64,000 nt of DNA from JABFRG01 sp038210445 (GCA_038210445.1 JBBQWQ010000002.1:62001-126000); one strand, 5' to 3'; positions 18,386 to 28,110 are shown, counted from the stretch's first letter. Notes: generated from the sequence alone by a model not told the origin. A program made the numbers and translations.

Positions 18386-19236
18386 ATGGAACGTTTCGAC
18401 CACGCGGCGCACCGCGCGCTCAGCCCTCGGGAGACCCAGGATGGCAGCACGCTGACGCGCCTGGTGCAGGTGATGCAGCGGCTCCTCGGCCCGGGCGGAT
18501 GCCCGTGGGACCGCGAGCAGAGCTTCGCGACCCTGAAGCAGTACGTGCTGGAGGAGGCGTGCGAGGTGCTCGACGCCATCGACAGCGGCGATCGCGCGCA
18601 TCTGCGGGAAGAGCTAGGCGATCTGCTGCTGCAGGTCGTGTTTCAAGCAGAGCTGGCCCGGGAAGAAGGCTCGTTCGCCATCGACGACGTGGTGGAAGGG
18701 ATCGTGGCCAAGCTGGTGCGGCGTCACCCGCACGTGTTCGGCGGCGGCGAGGTTGCAAGCGCCGCCGCGGTGCGCGCCACTTGGGACGCGATTAAGGCGC
18801 AAGAAAAGGTCGATCGCAGGCTCCTCGATGGTGTGCCGCGGAACCTGCCGGCGCTCCTTCGGGCCACCCAGATTGGCAACAAGGTGAAGAAGGTGGGCTT
18901 CGACTGGGAGAGCCCCGAGGGCTCTCGCGCAAAGATCACGGAGGAGCTCTTGGAGCTCGATCAGGCGTACGCCGAGGACGATCGCGACGCCATGGAGGCG
19001 GAGCTGGGCGACGTGCTCTTCGCCCTGGTGAACTACGCGCGGCACCTGGGGCTCGACCCGGAGAAGGCGCTTCAGCGCACCAGCGACAAGTTTACCCGAC
19101 GCTTTTCGCACGTGGAGAATCGGGTGCGCGACAACCACGGGGGCTTCGAGCCGAAGCAACCACTCGCGGTGCTCGACGGGTACTGGGAAGAAGCCAAGCA
19201 GCACGAGCGCGCCGCCGAAAGCGCCGGAGGCGCCTC

Positions 19237-19240
<4 letters not shown>
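18386..19240 (+). CDS. mazG: Nucleoside triphosphate pyrophosphohydrolase MazG
   Basis: A 284-residue protein that converts NTPs to NMP and pyrophosphate. Both MazG domains are visible: CPWDREQSFATLKQYVLEEA with EELGDLLLQVVF, and a second EExxE...ELGD set (KITEELLELDQAYAE, MEAELGDVLFALVNYA). The conserved KVGFDWES lies between them. TATAGA at 18373-18378 ends 7 nt before the ATG, and no Shine-Dalgarno sequence is seen, so the mRNA may be leaderless. The gene overlaps rlmN by 4 nt. Confidence 0.93.
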
Positions 19241-20415
<1,175 letters not shown>

Positions 20416-20453
20416 GCGAGACACGGCCCCACACATGAGGTAGAAAGACCGTC

Positions 20454-21404
20454 GTGATGCTTCCCTTCATCCGCGTGGCGGACATTCAGCTCGGACCCCT
20501 GCCGATCCACACCTTCGGGTTGCTCGTCGCGACCGGGGTCATCCTGGGTACCTCGCTCACGCTCCGTCGGGCTCGCGAGCGCGGCCTCGACGTCGATGCC
20601 CTGAACTCGTTCATCACGTGGATGCTGGTGTGCGGCTTCGTCGTCGCCCACGTCTTCAACGACGTGTTCTACGAGTGGAAGATCGTGAAGGAAGATCCGC
20701 TACGGCTCTTCCGCATCTGGGAGAGCATCAGCTCCTTCGGTGGCTTCCTCGGCGGCTTCATTGGCGTCATGGCGTGGAAGTACTTCGAGGCGGTGCCGTG
20801 GTTCAAAGTGGTCCCCGGGCTGACCATGCATAAGCTGCGGCGGCGGAAGAAGCCGGTGCCGGTCTTCCCGTTCTGCGATCTCATCCTTTCGGTCTTCCCA
20901 GTGGCGTGGATCTTCGGGCGCGCCGGTTGCACCACAGCCCACGACCACATCGGCGCCGTGGCGCCCCAGGGCACCGCCATCGCCGTCGAAGCGCCCTACG
21001 AAGACTTCCACCGTCTCATGGGCCGCTACGAAGGTCCGCCGTGGATCAAGTTCGAGCACGGACCGTTCGCGCGCTACGATCTCGGGCTCCTCGAGTTCCT
21101 GTTCACCATCGGGCTGTCGGTATTCATCGTGCTCACGTGGCGTCGCAGGCTCCCCACCGGCACCTACGTGGCCGTCACCTGCCTTGCCTATGCGCCGGTG
21201 CGCTACGTGATGGACGCCTTCCGCCTCTCGGAGAACGACAACCGCTTCGCCGATCGCACGCCGGCTCAGTGGATGTGCATTGCACTCTTCGGCGCAGGCT
21301 TGGCTGCCGCCTACGCTGCATACAAGTACGGAAAGTCGGGGCAGGACCCGATGGAAGTGTTCCGCCTCTCGGACGAGGAACGACGCGCGCAGCAGCCTGG
21401 CTGA
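20454..21404 (+). CDS. lgt: Prolipoprotein diacylglyceryl transferase
   Basis: A 316-residue polytopic membrane enzyme that moves diacylglycerol from phosphatidylglycerol to the lipobox Cys of prolipoproteins. Seen are GPLPIHTFGLLVATGV, SSFGGFLGGFIGVMAWKYF with the early loop, and the late RYVMDAFRLSENDNRF. The usual signature GRxxNFxNxE is replaced by GRAGCTTAHDHIG, which keeps the Arg but not the Asn/Glu positions. The window encodes about a dozen predicted lipoproteins that would need it. It starts at GTG, with an ATG directly after. Confidence 0.88.
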   Translation: MMLPFIRVADIQLGPLPIHTFGLLVATGVILGTSLTLRRARERGLDVDALNSFITWMLVCGFVVAHVFNDVFYEWKIVKEDPLRLFRIWESISSFGGFLGGFIGVMAWKYFEAVPWFKVVPGLTMHKLRRRKKPVPVFPFCDLILSVFPVAWIFGRAGCTTAHDHIGAVAPQGTAIAVEAPYEDFHRLMGRYEGPPWIKFEHGPFARYDLGLLEFLFTIGLSVFIVLTWRRRLPTGTYVAVTCLAYAPVRYVMDAFRLSENDNRFADRTPAQWMCIALFGAGLAAAYAAYKYGKSGQDPMEVFRLSDEERRAQQPG

Positions 21405-21465
21405 GCCTGCCCGCCGCCGCCCAGCCAAGGTCCGAGCCCACCGCCAACGACCGCGCGAACGCGAG

Positions 21466-21876
21466 CTAATCGTCGACGCGGTGGGTCTCGAGGATCGCAC
21501 GCACGTCGGCGGGTATCGGAATCTTCGTCATGGCGTCGAGATCGCAGAGCACGCAGGTGTGGCGCACGGAGGCGGCGTGAACGCCGTCCTGCCGCACGAA
21601 TCGGTAGACCAGGGTGCACGACGTCGTGCCGATCTTGCCGGCGGTGGTCTCGATGGTGAGCACGTCGCCGTAGCGGAGGGGCGCGTGGTAGTCGGCCTCC
21701 ACGTGCACCGCCGGAAAACCCACGCGGCGCTTCATCACAAGGTGCGCATACCCGCCGTCGACCCCGGCGAAGAAGAGCTCCATGGCCTCGTGCGCGTAGC
21801 CGAGGAAGCGACCGAAGAAGACGATGCCCGCGGCGTCCACCTCGTCGAAGCGAATGGGCCGCGTGAGCGCGATCAC
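21466..21876 (-). CDS. Acyl-CoA thioesterase, hot-dog fold (4HBT/YbgC type)
   Basis: A 136-residue single hot-dog-fold protein. The helix motif FDEVDAAGIVFFGRFLGYAH carries the catalytic Asp of the 4-hydroxybenzoyl-CoA thioesterase group. YHAPLRYGDVLTIETTAGKIG forms the sheet. It should cleave a CoA thioester; the substrate is unknown. It is the last gene of the minus-strand rubrerythrin group and overlaps the DUF3501 stop region by 4 nt. Confidence 0.85.
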   Translation of the reverse strand: MIALTRPIRFDEVDAAGIVFFGRFLGYAHEAMELFFAGVDGGYAHLVMKRRVGFPAVHVEADYHAPLRYGDVLTIETTAGKIGTTSCTLVYRFVRQDGVHAASVRHTCVLCDLDAMTKIPIPADVRAILETHRVDD

Positions 21877-22460
21877 TCGAACAGATCTTCCTTGAGCGAC
21901 TCCACCACCGCCGGCTCGAGCTTGGTCTCCGCGCGGTAGGCCGGGTGATCGGCCACGAAGCGCACATCTGCGGCGGCGCTGGGGGTCTCGCGGAGGTAGG
22001 CCACCGCCGCAGGCGGAAGCTGGAACTTCAGGTAGAGCACTGCCGATACGCGGTCTTCGAGGGCGCGCTCGGGGAGGCCGATGGCCTCAGCCGCGTGGCC
22101 GCCCACGCGCAACGTGAGCGACTTTTCCAGGCCCAGCGCCTCTTTGAGGAACGCGTCGCGCTCGGCCTTGTCCTCGATCTCTATCATGCACGTGGTGGAC
22201 ACTTGGTCCTTGCCCGCCACCAGCTCGTTGTAGGTATCGATCTCGTGCTTCACGGCGCCCTCGCGGGAGATGCGTTCGGTGCGCAGCATCTCCTGAATCT
22301 GCAACAGCACCGTGTCGTGGTTCTCGAGCACCACGCTGATCTTCGGTCCGATGCGGGTGCGGCGCCGCTTCTTCTCGGCGATGACGCGCGCGCGAAAGGC
22401 TTCGCGCAGGGGCTCGTAGGCAGAAAGGCTCAGGACTTCGTCTCGCTCCACCGGTTTCAT
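21873..22460 (-). CDS. DUF3501 family protein
   Basis: A 195-residue cytoplasmic protein, starting MKPVERDEVLSLSAYEPLR. Phrases such as GPKISVVLENHDTVLLQIQE and MLRTERISREGAVKHEIDTYN match DUF3501, a family that commonly sits beside rubrerythrin and a heterodisulfide-reductase-like FeS protein, exactly as here. Its molecular role is not established; the context points to oxidative stress or electron transfer. It overlaps both neighbours by 4 nt. Confidence 0.88.
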   Translation of the reverse strand: MKPVERDEVLSLSAYEPLREAFRARVIAEKKRRRTRIGPKISVVLENHDTVLLQIQEMLRTERISREGAVKHEIDTYNELVAGKDQVSTTCMIEIEDKAERDAFLKEALGLEKSLTLRVGGHAAEAIGLPERALEDRVSAVLYLKFQLPPAAVAYLRETPSAAADVRFVADHPAYRAETKLEPAVVESLKEDLFE

Positions 22461-23773
22461 GCGTCCTCCAGACCGTAGGCCCGGGCCAGGGCGGTCACCG
22501 GGTGCACGACATCGACTTTGTTCTCGTGGCGAATGCGCTGCCCGGAGAGGGGGCAGTCGGTCACCACCGTCTTTGCTTCCACCGCTTCGATGCCGCGCAC
22601 CATCTTTTGCGCGTATTTTCGTCCCATTTCGTAGTGCTGGGCTTTCATGCCCCAGGTGCCGTCGACGGCGCTGCACTTCTCCACCACGTCTACCTCGGTG
22701 TCGGGCAAGAGGCCGAGGATGCGCGCGCCGGGGGTGCCGATCTTCTGCGCGCGAAGGTGACACGCGGCGTGGTAGGCGACTTTTCCGAGTCCGCTCTTGA
22801 AGTCCTTGTTGAGGGTCTTGGCCTTCCGCAGGCGGTCGAGGAACTCCATGAGATCGACGGTGCTCTCGGCCACCAGCTTGGCTTCCTTGGTACCCAAGAG
22901 CTCCGGGTATTCCTTGCGGATGGTGTAGGAGCACGACGGCCCCGGCACGACGATCTTTTGGCCGGCCTCCACCGCGCTCATGAGTGAGCGCACGTTGGTG
23001 CGCGCCTTCTCGCGCGCGGCCTCCACGTCGCCGCCGTCGAGGTTGGGAATGCCGCAGCACACCTGGGGTGGGCGCTCCACGCGGAAGCCGTTCTTCTCGA
23101 GGACCCGCACCGCGTCGCGGGCGATGATGGGAAAGTTGTAGTCGCCGAGGCAGGTGGCGAAGATGGCTACCGTGCCGGCGCTGCCGGCGCCCTCCAGCGG
23201 CTTGTGGGCGCTGAGCCATTTCTCGAAGGGCTGGCTTGCGAAAGGCGGAATCGGAAACTCTTCGGAGATCCCCAAGACCTTCTCGTTCACCTTGCGCACC
23301 AAACGGTGGCGGCTCACGAAGTTGGTGAGCAGCGAGAGCGGCCCCGACCCCAGCGCGCCCAGCTGGCCCGGCTCGCCCAGCGCCTTGTCTTGCAGCGTGA
23401 TGCCTTCGCGCTGCGCCCGCTGCGCCTTCTCGCGGCCGAGCAGCCGGGGAATGTCGAGGGCCCACTCGTGCTTCTGGTCGGGCGTGTAGGGGCAGTCGAT
23501 GTAGCAGAGCTTGCATTGCCAGCAGAGCTCGGTGACCGAACGAAAATCGGAGACGTCAAGGCGCTCGGAGCCGTCGGCGCCGCGGTCGATGTCGCGGTCG
23601 ACGCGCGCGAAGAGATCCGGGAACGAGCCGCAGTAGTTCACGCACATGCGGCAGCCATGGCAGACCTCGAACTGTCTGCGCAGCTCGTCTTGCAGGTCGA
23701 CCGGATCCCAATAGCGGGGATCGGCGATGGACGTGACCGGGGGAACCTTGGGGCGGGGATCGATCTTGGACAT
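22457..23773 (-). CDS. Heterodisulfide reductase-like FeS oxidoreductase
   Basis: A 438-residue protein with two 4Fe-4S ferredoxin motifs near the N-terminus (CHGCRMCVNYC at about 38-48 and CWQCKLCYIDCP at about 83-94). Two Cys-rich CCG-type domains follow, seen as ATCLGDYN...VCCGIPNLDGGD and YHAACHLRAQKIG...KCSAVDGTWGM. This is the HdrD/GlpC architecture that shuttles electrons or reduces a disulfide. With rubrerythrin and DUF3501 it probably feeds electrons to a peroxide-reducing path. A terminator-like hairpin sits just upstream of its start. Confidence 0.9.
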   Translation of the reverse strand: MSKIDPRPKVPPVTSIADPRYWDPVDLQDELRRQFEVCHGCRMCVNYCGSFPDLFARVDRDIDRGADGSERLDVSDFRSVTELCWQCKLCYIDCPYTPDQKHEWALDIPRLLGREKAQRAQREGITLQDKALGEPGQLGALGSGPLSLLTNFVSRHRLVRKVNEKVLGISEEFPIPPFASQPFEKWLSAHKPLEGAGSAGTVAIFATCLGDYNFPIIARDAVRVLEKNGFRVERPPQVCCGIPNLDGGDVEAAREKARTNVRSLMSAVEAGQKIVVPGPSCSYTIRKEYPELLGTKEAKLVAESTVDLMEFLDRLRKAKTLNKDFKSGLGKVAYHAACHLRAQKIGTPGARILGLLPDTEVDVVEKCSAVDGTWGMKAQHYEMGRKYAQKMVRGIEAVEAKTVVTDCPLSGQRIRHENKVDVVHPVTALARAYGLEDA

Positions 23774-23783
23774 GGCTTCCGTG

Positions 23784-23835
23784 AAAAAGCCGCGTGTGGT
23801 CAGGCCTCACGAGGAGAACGCTGACCGCTCGCGGC
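23784..23835 (-). terminator. Terminator or attenuator between rubrerythrin and the FeS oxidoreductase
   Basis: Two nested stems (GCCGCG 23789-23794 with CGCGGC 23830-23835; GGTCAG 23798-23803 with CTGACC 23821-23826) are followed on the minus strand by TTTTT at 23788-23784. The hairpin ends 11 nt before the FeS oxidoreductase ATG. It would end the fur-rubrerythrin transcript or attenuate read-through. Confidence 0.7.
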
Positions 23836-23874
23836 TCGGTGCGCGACGCCCTCGCAGGTGCGAGGACGCGGGTT

Positions 23875-24294
23875 TCAGATCAAGTCGAGCATCTTCTGGA
23901 AGCGGCCGGCGTGGCTCTTCTCGGCCTTCGCCAAGGTCTCGAACCACTCCGCGATGTCGTCGAAGCCTTCTTCGCGCGCGGACTTGGCCATGCTCGGGTA
24001 CATGGTCTCGTACTCGTGGGTCTCACCGGCGATGGACGCCTTGAGGTTCTTCTCGGTGTTGCCGATGGGAAGGCCGGTGGCGGGATCGCCCACCTGGGCC
24101 AGGTACTTGAGGTGACCGTGCGCATGGCCCGTTTCGCCGTCGGCGGTCTCCTTGAAGTTGCCGGCGATCTCCGGGAGACCCTCGATGTCCGCCACTTGAG
24201 CGAAGTAGAGGTAGCGGCGGTTGGCTTGGGACTCGCCCGCGAAGGCGTCCTTGAGGTTCTGGTGCGTCTTCGTGCCGTTCAATGACTTGGACAT
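23875..24294 (-). CDS. Rubrerythrin, short form without rubredoxin domain
   Basis: A 139-residue di-iron four-helix protein. The iron-binding Glu/His pattern is seen in FAGESQANRRYLYFAQVADI, KETADGETGHAHGHLKYL, IAGETHEYETMYPSMAKSA and TLAKAEKSHAGRFQKML. Full rubrerythrins carry a C-terminal rubredoxin domain with two CxxC pairs; this one ends before it, so it needs an external electron donor. It should reduce hydrogen peroxide in the cytoplasm. The Fur/PerR-type gene ends 25 nt upstream and is likely cotranscribed. Confidence 0.92.
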   Translation of the reverse strand: MSKSLNGTKTHQNLKDAFAGESQANRRYLYFAQVADIEGLPEIAGNFKETADGETGHAHGHLKYLAQVGDPATGLPIGNTEKNLKASIAGETHEYETMYPSMAKSAREEGFDDIAEWFETLAKAEKSHAGRFQKMLDLI

Positions 24295-24319
24295 GATGTC
24301 TCCTGTGTGGGCCGAGACG

Positions 24320-24796
24320 CTACGCCTCGGGGGTGCCGTTTGGAAGGGGGGGAAGCGAGTGGTCGGCGCAGCCGGCGCAGGTGCCGCGATAGATGGTTTC
24401 GACCGCGCGAACCTGGAAGCCGTGGCCCTGCACGCGGGCCTCGCCGGCGAAGGCCCGCGGATTCACCGGCAGATCGGCCACAGAAGCGCAGCGATCGCAC
24501 ACCGCGTGGTGGTGGGGCTCGGTGTTGGGGTCGAAGCGGGTGGCAGCGCCGGGCGCGCCCAGCCGCAGCGAGCTCGAGAGGCCGGCCTCGGCCAGCGCAT
24601 CGAGTGTATTGTACACCGTTGCGAAGCTCATGGTGGGAAACGCCGCCCGGAGCCGCGCGAACAGGTCGTGCGCGGTGGGGTGCGACAGGTCTTCGGCGAA
24701 GAGGCGCACGATGGCCAGCCGCTGCGGCGTGAGGCGAAAGCCGCGCGCGCGAAGCCCCTCGCACATGGCCTGCTCTTTCGCCGTCGGTTCCTGCAC
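24320..24796 (-). CDS. Fur-family regulator, PerR-like
   Basis: A 158-residue metal-dependent repressor. The winged-helix part reads RGFRLTPQRLAIVRLFAEDL, then FPTMSFATVYNTLDALAEAGL. The dimerisation part has HHHAVCDRCASVADLP and, near the end, a second CAGC pair, so a structural Zn site of four Cys is likely. Cotranscription with rubrerythrin suggests peroxide sensing (PerR) rather than iron uptake, but this is inference. The start is GTG at 24796; an ATG at 24766 with AGAGCAGG upstream is an alternative. Confidence 0.9.
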   Translation of the reverse strand: MQEPTAKEQAMCEGLRARGFRLTPQRLAIVRLFAEDLSHPTAHDLFARLRAAFPTMSFATVYNTLDALAEAGLSSSLRLGAPGAATRFDPNTEPHHHAVCDRCASVADLPVNPRAFAGEARVQGHGFQVRAVETIYRGTCAGCADHSLPPLPNGTPEA

Positions 24797-24812
24797 CGCC
24801 GCGATTCTTACT

Positions 24813-24827
24813 TGAGAATGATTCTCG
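24813..24827 (-). promoter_or_regulatory. Fur/PerR-type operator box
   Basis: GAGAATGATTCTC is a perfect 6-1-6 palindrome and, with its flanks, matches the 7-1-7 Fur-box pattern. It lies 17-31 nt before the start of the Fur-family gene, so it is likely its own operator and controls the rubrerythrin genes. Confidence 0.7.
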
Positions 24828-24856
24828 ATGCAACTGCGGAGGGACCGGCCCCCGCG

Positions 24857-26728
24857 CTACTTCTTGTTGCGGCCGCCGAGCACCGCGAGCTTGAAGTAGG
24901 AGAGTTGGCTCTTGGCGGCTTCCTTGAGGAGACCGAGCTTGTTGGCGTCGCGCGCGCCCTTTCGGTCGGCCAGCTCGCCTTGCTCGTAAAGCTCGCGGGC
25001 GCGATTTCGCTGGAGCTTGCCGCTGGAGGTCTTGGGCAGCGCGCCCGGTACGAGTGGCAGCACGTCGTCGAGGGTGAGGCTCATGCCGGCTTGCACCGCG
25101 CCGCGCACCTCGACCGACAGCGCCGGGCCCTTTTCGGCGACCTCTTCGGCGCCGCCCTCGGCTTGCATCTCGAAGGCCAGGACCACGCGCTCGCGATCGT
25201 GCTCGCCGGTGTGCGGCACCCGCGCGCCGAACGCGATGACGTTGCCCTTGCGAACCCCCGGCACCTTGCTGGCTTCCCACTCGATGTCTTGCGGGTAGTA
25301 GTTGCGACCGTTGACGATGATCACTTCCTTGGAGCGGCCGCACACGAACAGGTGCCCATCGTGCACGAAGCCGAGATCGCCGGTGCGCAGGTAGGCGCCG
25401 GCGAAGGTCTCGCGGGTCTTCTCCGCGTCTTCCCAGTAGCCCTTCATGACGCTGGGGCCCTTGAGGCGAATCTCGCCCACCCGGCCGTCGGCCAGCGGCA
25501 TCGCCGAGCTCTCGTCGTCGAGACCGAAGATGGAAAAATCGTGGTTCGCGAAGCGGGGACCGCAGGAAACGAGGCGAATCGCTCGCGGATCCGACTCCGG
25601 CAAGACGTAGGCGGTGTTCTCGGACCACAGGCGCTCGCCGTCGACGCCGAGGGTCTTGATGCCCTCTTCGCGCTCCGTGAAGGCGATGGCCAGCGACGAC
25701 TCCGCCATGCCGTAGGAGGGAAGGAGCGCCTCCTTGCGGAAGCCCACCTTCGAGAACGTGCTCGCGAACGTCTCCAGGGTCTCGGCGCGAATCGGCTCGG
25801 CGCCGCAGCCGGCGATGCGCCAGCGCGAGAGATCGATGCCCTCGAGATCGCGGTCCTTGATGCGCTTCACGCACAACGCGTAGGCGAAGTTGGGCGCGTA
25901 GGAGATGGTGCCCTTGTGCTTGCTCAGCGCCTGAAACCACGAGACCGGGCGCTTCAAAAACAGCAGCGGCGGCAAGAACACGACGGGCACGTGGTAGACG
26001 AGCGGCGCCAGCACGAACCCGATGAGGCCCATGTCGTGGAAGAGCGGCAGCCACGAGACGCCGGTGTCGGCGTCCGGATCGGCGTGCAGGCCGTCGGCCA
26101 TGATGCACTCGATGTTGGCCGCGAGGTTGCCGTGGGTGAGGGCCACGCCCTTGGGTCTCGAGGTGGACCCACTGGTGAACTGAAGGAACGCCACGTCGTC
26201 GAGGGTCGTCTTCACCGGACGCAGGGTCTCCATCGACTCGCGGATGCCCTCCACCGCCACCACCTGCTCCAGCCCCGGGCAGGCCTCCTGGACCGTTCCC
26301 AGGAGGCGCTTGATTGAGGCGGTCGTCACCACGGCGCGGGCGCCGCTCTTGGCGATGATGTGCCGGGTGTTGTCGAGGTAGCCCTGGAGCTGCCCGAGGC
26401 CCAGCGGCGGGTACACCGGCACCGGGATGATGCCCGCGCGGATGGCCCCGTAGAAGGCCAGGACGAAGTCCTCGTTGGTGGGCAGGATGAGCGCCACGCG
26501 ATCGCCCTTCTTCAGCCCCAGCGATTGCAGAGCTCCGCCGTAGCGGGCGCTCGTGCGCTCGATGGCGGTGTACGAGAACGACGCCTCACTCGAGGACTCG
26601 GCGCCCGCGAACCCCGGGACGCCGGCTTCGGAGACGAAGCGGTAGCCCTTGGAAGGGTCGAGCTTGGCGGCCTCTTCGATGCTCTCGGCCAACGTGCGGA
26701 AAGGGGGGCGGAAGGGAGTGCGCGACAT
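24857..26728 (-). CDS. Fatty-acyl-AMP ligase (FAAL)
   Basis: A 623-residue adenylate-forming enzyme that activates a fatty acid with ATP. Core motifs are present: LQFTSGSTSRPKGVALTHGN (P-loop), SWLPLFHDMGLIGF, LPSYGMAESSLAIAF, YLRTGDLGFVHDGHLFVCGR and the C-terminal lysine motif KTSSGKLQRN. SWLPLFHDMGL is typical of FAAL and long-chain acyl-AMP ligases that pass the acyl group to a carrier protein. No carrier protein or polyketide synthase is next to it, so the downstream path is unknown. It stands alone on the minus strand. Confidence 0.92.
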   Translation of the reverse strand: MSRTPFRPPFRTLAESIEEAAKLDPSKGYRFVSEAGVPGFAGAESSSEASFSYTAIERTSARYGGALQSLGLKKGDRVALILPTNEDFVLAFYGAIRAGIIPVPVYPPLGLGQLQGYLDNTRHIIAKSGARAVVTTASIKRLLGTVQEACPGLEQVVAVEGIRESMETLRPVKTTLDDVAFLQFTSGSTSRPKGVALTHGNLAANIECIMADGLHADPDADTGVSWLPLFHDMGLIGFVLAPLVYHVPVVFLPPLLFLKRPVSWFQALSKHKGTISYAPNFAYALCVKRIKDRDLEGIDLSRWRIAGCGAEPIRAETLETFASTFSKVGFRKEALLPSYGMAESSLAIAFTEREEGIKTLGVDGERLWSENTAYVLPESDPRAIRLVSCGPRFANHDFSIFGLDDESSAMPLADGRVGEIRLKGPSVMKGYWEDAEKTRETFAGAYLRTGDLGFVHDGHLFVCGRSKEVIIVNGRNYYPQDIEWEASKVPGVRKGNVIAFGARVPHTGEHDRERVVLAFEMQAEGGAEEVAEKGPALSVEVRGAVQAGMSLTLDDVLPLVPGALPKTSSGKLQRNRARELYEQGELADRKGARDANKLGLLKEAAKSQLSYFKLAVLGGRNKK

Positions 26729-26848
26729 GGTGATCCTGCCTTGGACTCATACCAGATGACGTTTTCCGAAAGGCCGCAAAAAGGTGCAAAAATAGGCCAA
26801 AAGGGACGGTTTTGGCCTCGCCCACGGGGTGAGCCCACCAGCGCACCT

Positions 26849-26878
26849 TTGACAGATACCCCGAAAGCCCGGGATACT
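26849..26878 (+). promoter_or_regulatory. Sigma70 promoter, probably giving a leaderless mRNA
   Basis: TTGACA at 26849-26854 and GATACT at 26873-26878 are 18 nt apart. The -10 ends 6 nt before the ATG at 26885, so transcription should start at or next to the start codon. No ribosome binding site is present. Confidence 0.6.
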
Positions 26879-26884
26879 GCTTCC

Positions 26885-27148
26885 ATGCCGCTCATCGAAA
26901 CCGAGGAAGCCGCCCGTCGTCTGGCCCGCGCCATCGCCAGCGATCTCTCGCTCTATAACGAGGAGAAGATCGTCGGCGGGATCACGAGCGACAATCTCTT
27001 CGAGGCCCTCGCCGAGGAAATCGAAGAGGGTCGCGCGCTCTTCAAGCGTCGCGTGTCGCCCGATCTGTATCCCAAGAATTTCTACGACCGCGCCCTGGTC
27101 GACATCCTCATCAAGGCCAAGGGGCACATCAAATCGAAGATCTGGTGA
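26885..27148 (+). CDS. Small conserved cytoplasmic protein, unknown function
   Basis: An 87-residue soluble, mostly helical protein (IETEEAARRLARAIASDLSL, then YNEEKIVGGITSDNLFEALA). The end is VDILIKAKGHIKSKIW. I recognise it only as the kind of small conserved protein seen in delta-proteobacterial-type genomes; I cannot name a function. It is followed by an RluA-family gene with a GTGA overlap, so a link to RNA modification or ribosomes is possible. The mRNA appears leaderless. Confidence 0.8.
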   Translation: MPLIETEEAARRLARAIASDLSLYNEEKIVGGITSDNLFEALAEEIEEGRALFKRRVSPDLYPKNFYDRALVDILIKAKGHIKSKIW

Positions 27149-28110
27149 TTGTCGCGGTCCCGACGTCGGCCAAAGGGCTGCGCCTGGACCGGTACCTGGT
27201 TACGGCGTTCGCCGGCGTTCCCGAAGCGCCCTCGCGCTCGGAGATCCAGCGCTGGCTCGACGCCGGGGCGGTGGAGGTCGACGGCGTGGTGGCGCGTGCC
27301 CGCGACTCGGCCCGTCCCGGCGCGAAGATCGTGGTGCACCCGCTGGCGCGTGCGCGCACCGACGCGGCAGCCGAAGAGGGGATCGCGTTCGAGATTCTCC
27401 ACGTCGACGCCGACCTCGTGGTGGTGGTCAAGCCCCCGGGGCTGGTGGTGCATCCGGCGGCGGGGCACGCCGGCGGCACGCTGGTGAACGGTCTGCTCGC
27501 ACGGGGGCTCTTCACGGCCGAGGTGCTCGCCGACGAGGCCGACCCGGGGCACGTGCGTCCGGGCATCGTGCACCGGCTCGACAAGGGCACCAGCGGCGTC
27601 ATGGTGGTGGCCCGCACCGTGCGCGCGCGGGAGCACCTGAAGGCGCAGTTCGCCAAGCACACCATCGAGCGCGAGTACGTGGCGCTGGCGTCGGGCGAGC
27701 TTGTAGACTGCACGTTTTCGTCGCTGCACGGGCGGCACCCGGCCGACCGCAAGCGCTTCACCGGCAAGGTGAGCCAGGGCAAGCGTGCGGTGACCCACGT
27801 GCGCGTGCTCGAGCAGCTGGGCCGCGTCACCTTGGTGGCGTGCACCCTGGAGACCGGTCGCACCCACCAGATTCGCATGCACCTCGGCGAGGCCGGCGCG
27901 CCCATCGTGGGCGACGAGGCCTACGGGTTCCGCACCAAGGATGCGCTGCTGCGGAGCGTCGCCCTCGAGCTCGGGCGGCCGGCTCTCCACGCGCGCGTGC
28001 TGGGTTTCGTGCATCCGAAGACCGGCAAGCCGGTGCGTTTCGAGGTGCCGCCGCCGCCGGACTTCACGAAAGCGCTGGCCAAGCTGCGCGCGGCCGTCAA
28101 GAAGGCGTAG
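27145..28110 (+). CDS. RluA/RluD-family 23S rRNA pseudouridine synthase
   Basis: A 321-residue enzyme that converts uridine to pseudouridine in RNA. The N-terminal S4-like RNA-binding part is seen at about 8-70 (GLRLDRYLVTAF ... IQRWLDAGAVEVDG). The catalytic motif is HRLDKGTSGVMVVART with the active-site Asp. ETGRTHQIRMHLGEAGAPI and VGDEAYG also fit the RluA class. The S4 domain argues for RluD-type 23S rRNA specificity. It overlaps the convergent gene by 14 nt at its 3' end. Confidence 0.92.
   Translation: MIVAVPTSAKGLRLDRYLVTAFAGVPEAPSRSEIQRWLDAGAVEVDGVVARARDSARPGAKIVVHPLARARTDAAAEEGIAFEILHVDADLVVVVKPPGLVVHPAAGHAGGTLVNGLLARGLFTAEVLADEADPGHVRPGIVHRLDKGTSGVMVVARTVRAREHLKAQFAKHTIEREYVALASGELVDCTFSSLHGRHPADRKRFTGKVSQGKRAVTHVRVLEQLGRVTLVACTLETGRTHQIRMHLGEAGAPIVGDEAYGFRTKDALLRSVALELGRPALHARVLGFVHPKTGKPVRFEVPPPPDFTKALAKLRAAVKKA

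Noticed and set aside
24221..26317. Plus-strand 698-codon frame opposite the acyl-AMP ligase
   Set aside because: The minus strand encodes all adenylation motifs; the plus frame is a low-information shadow.
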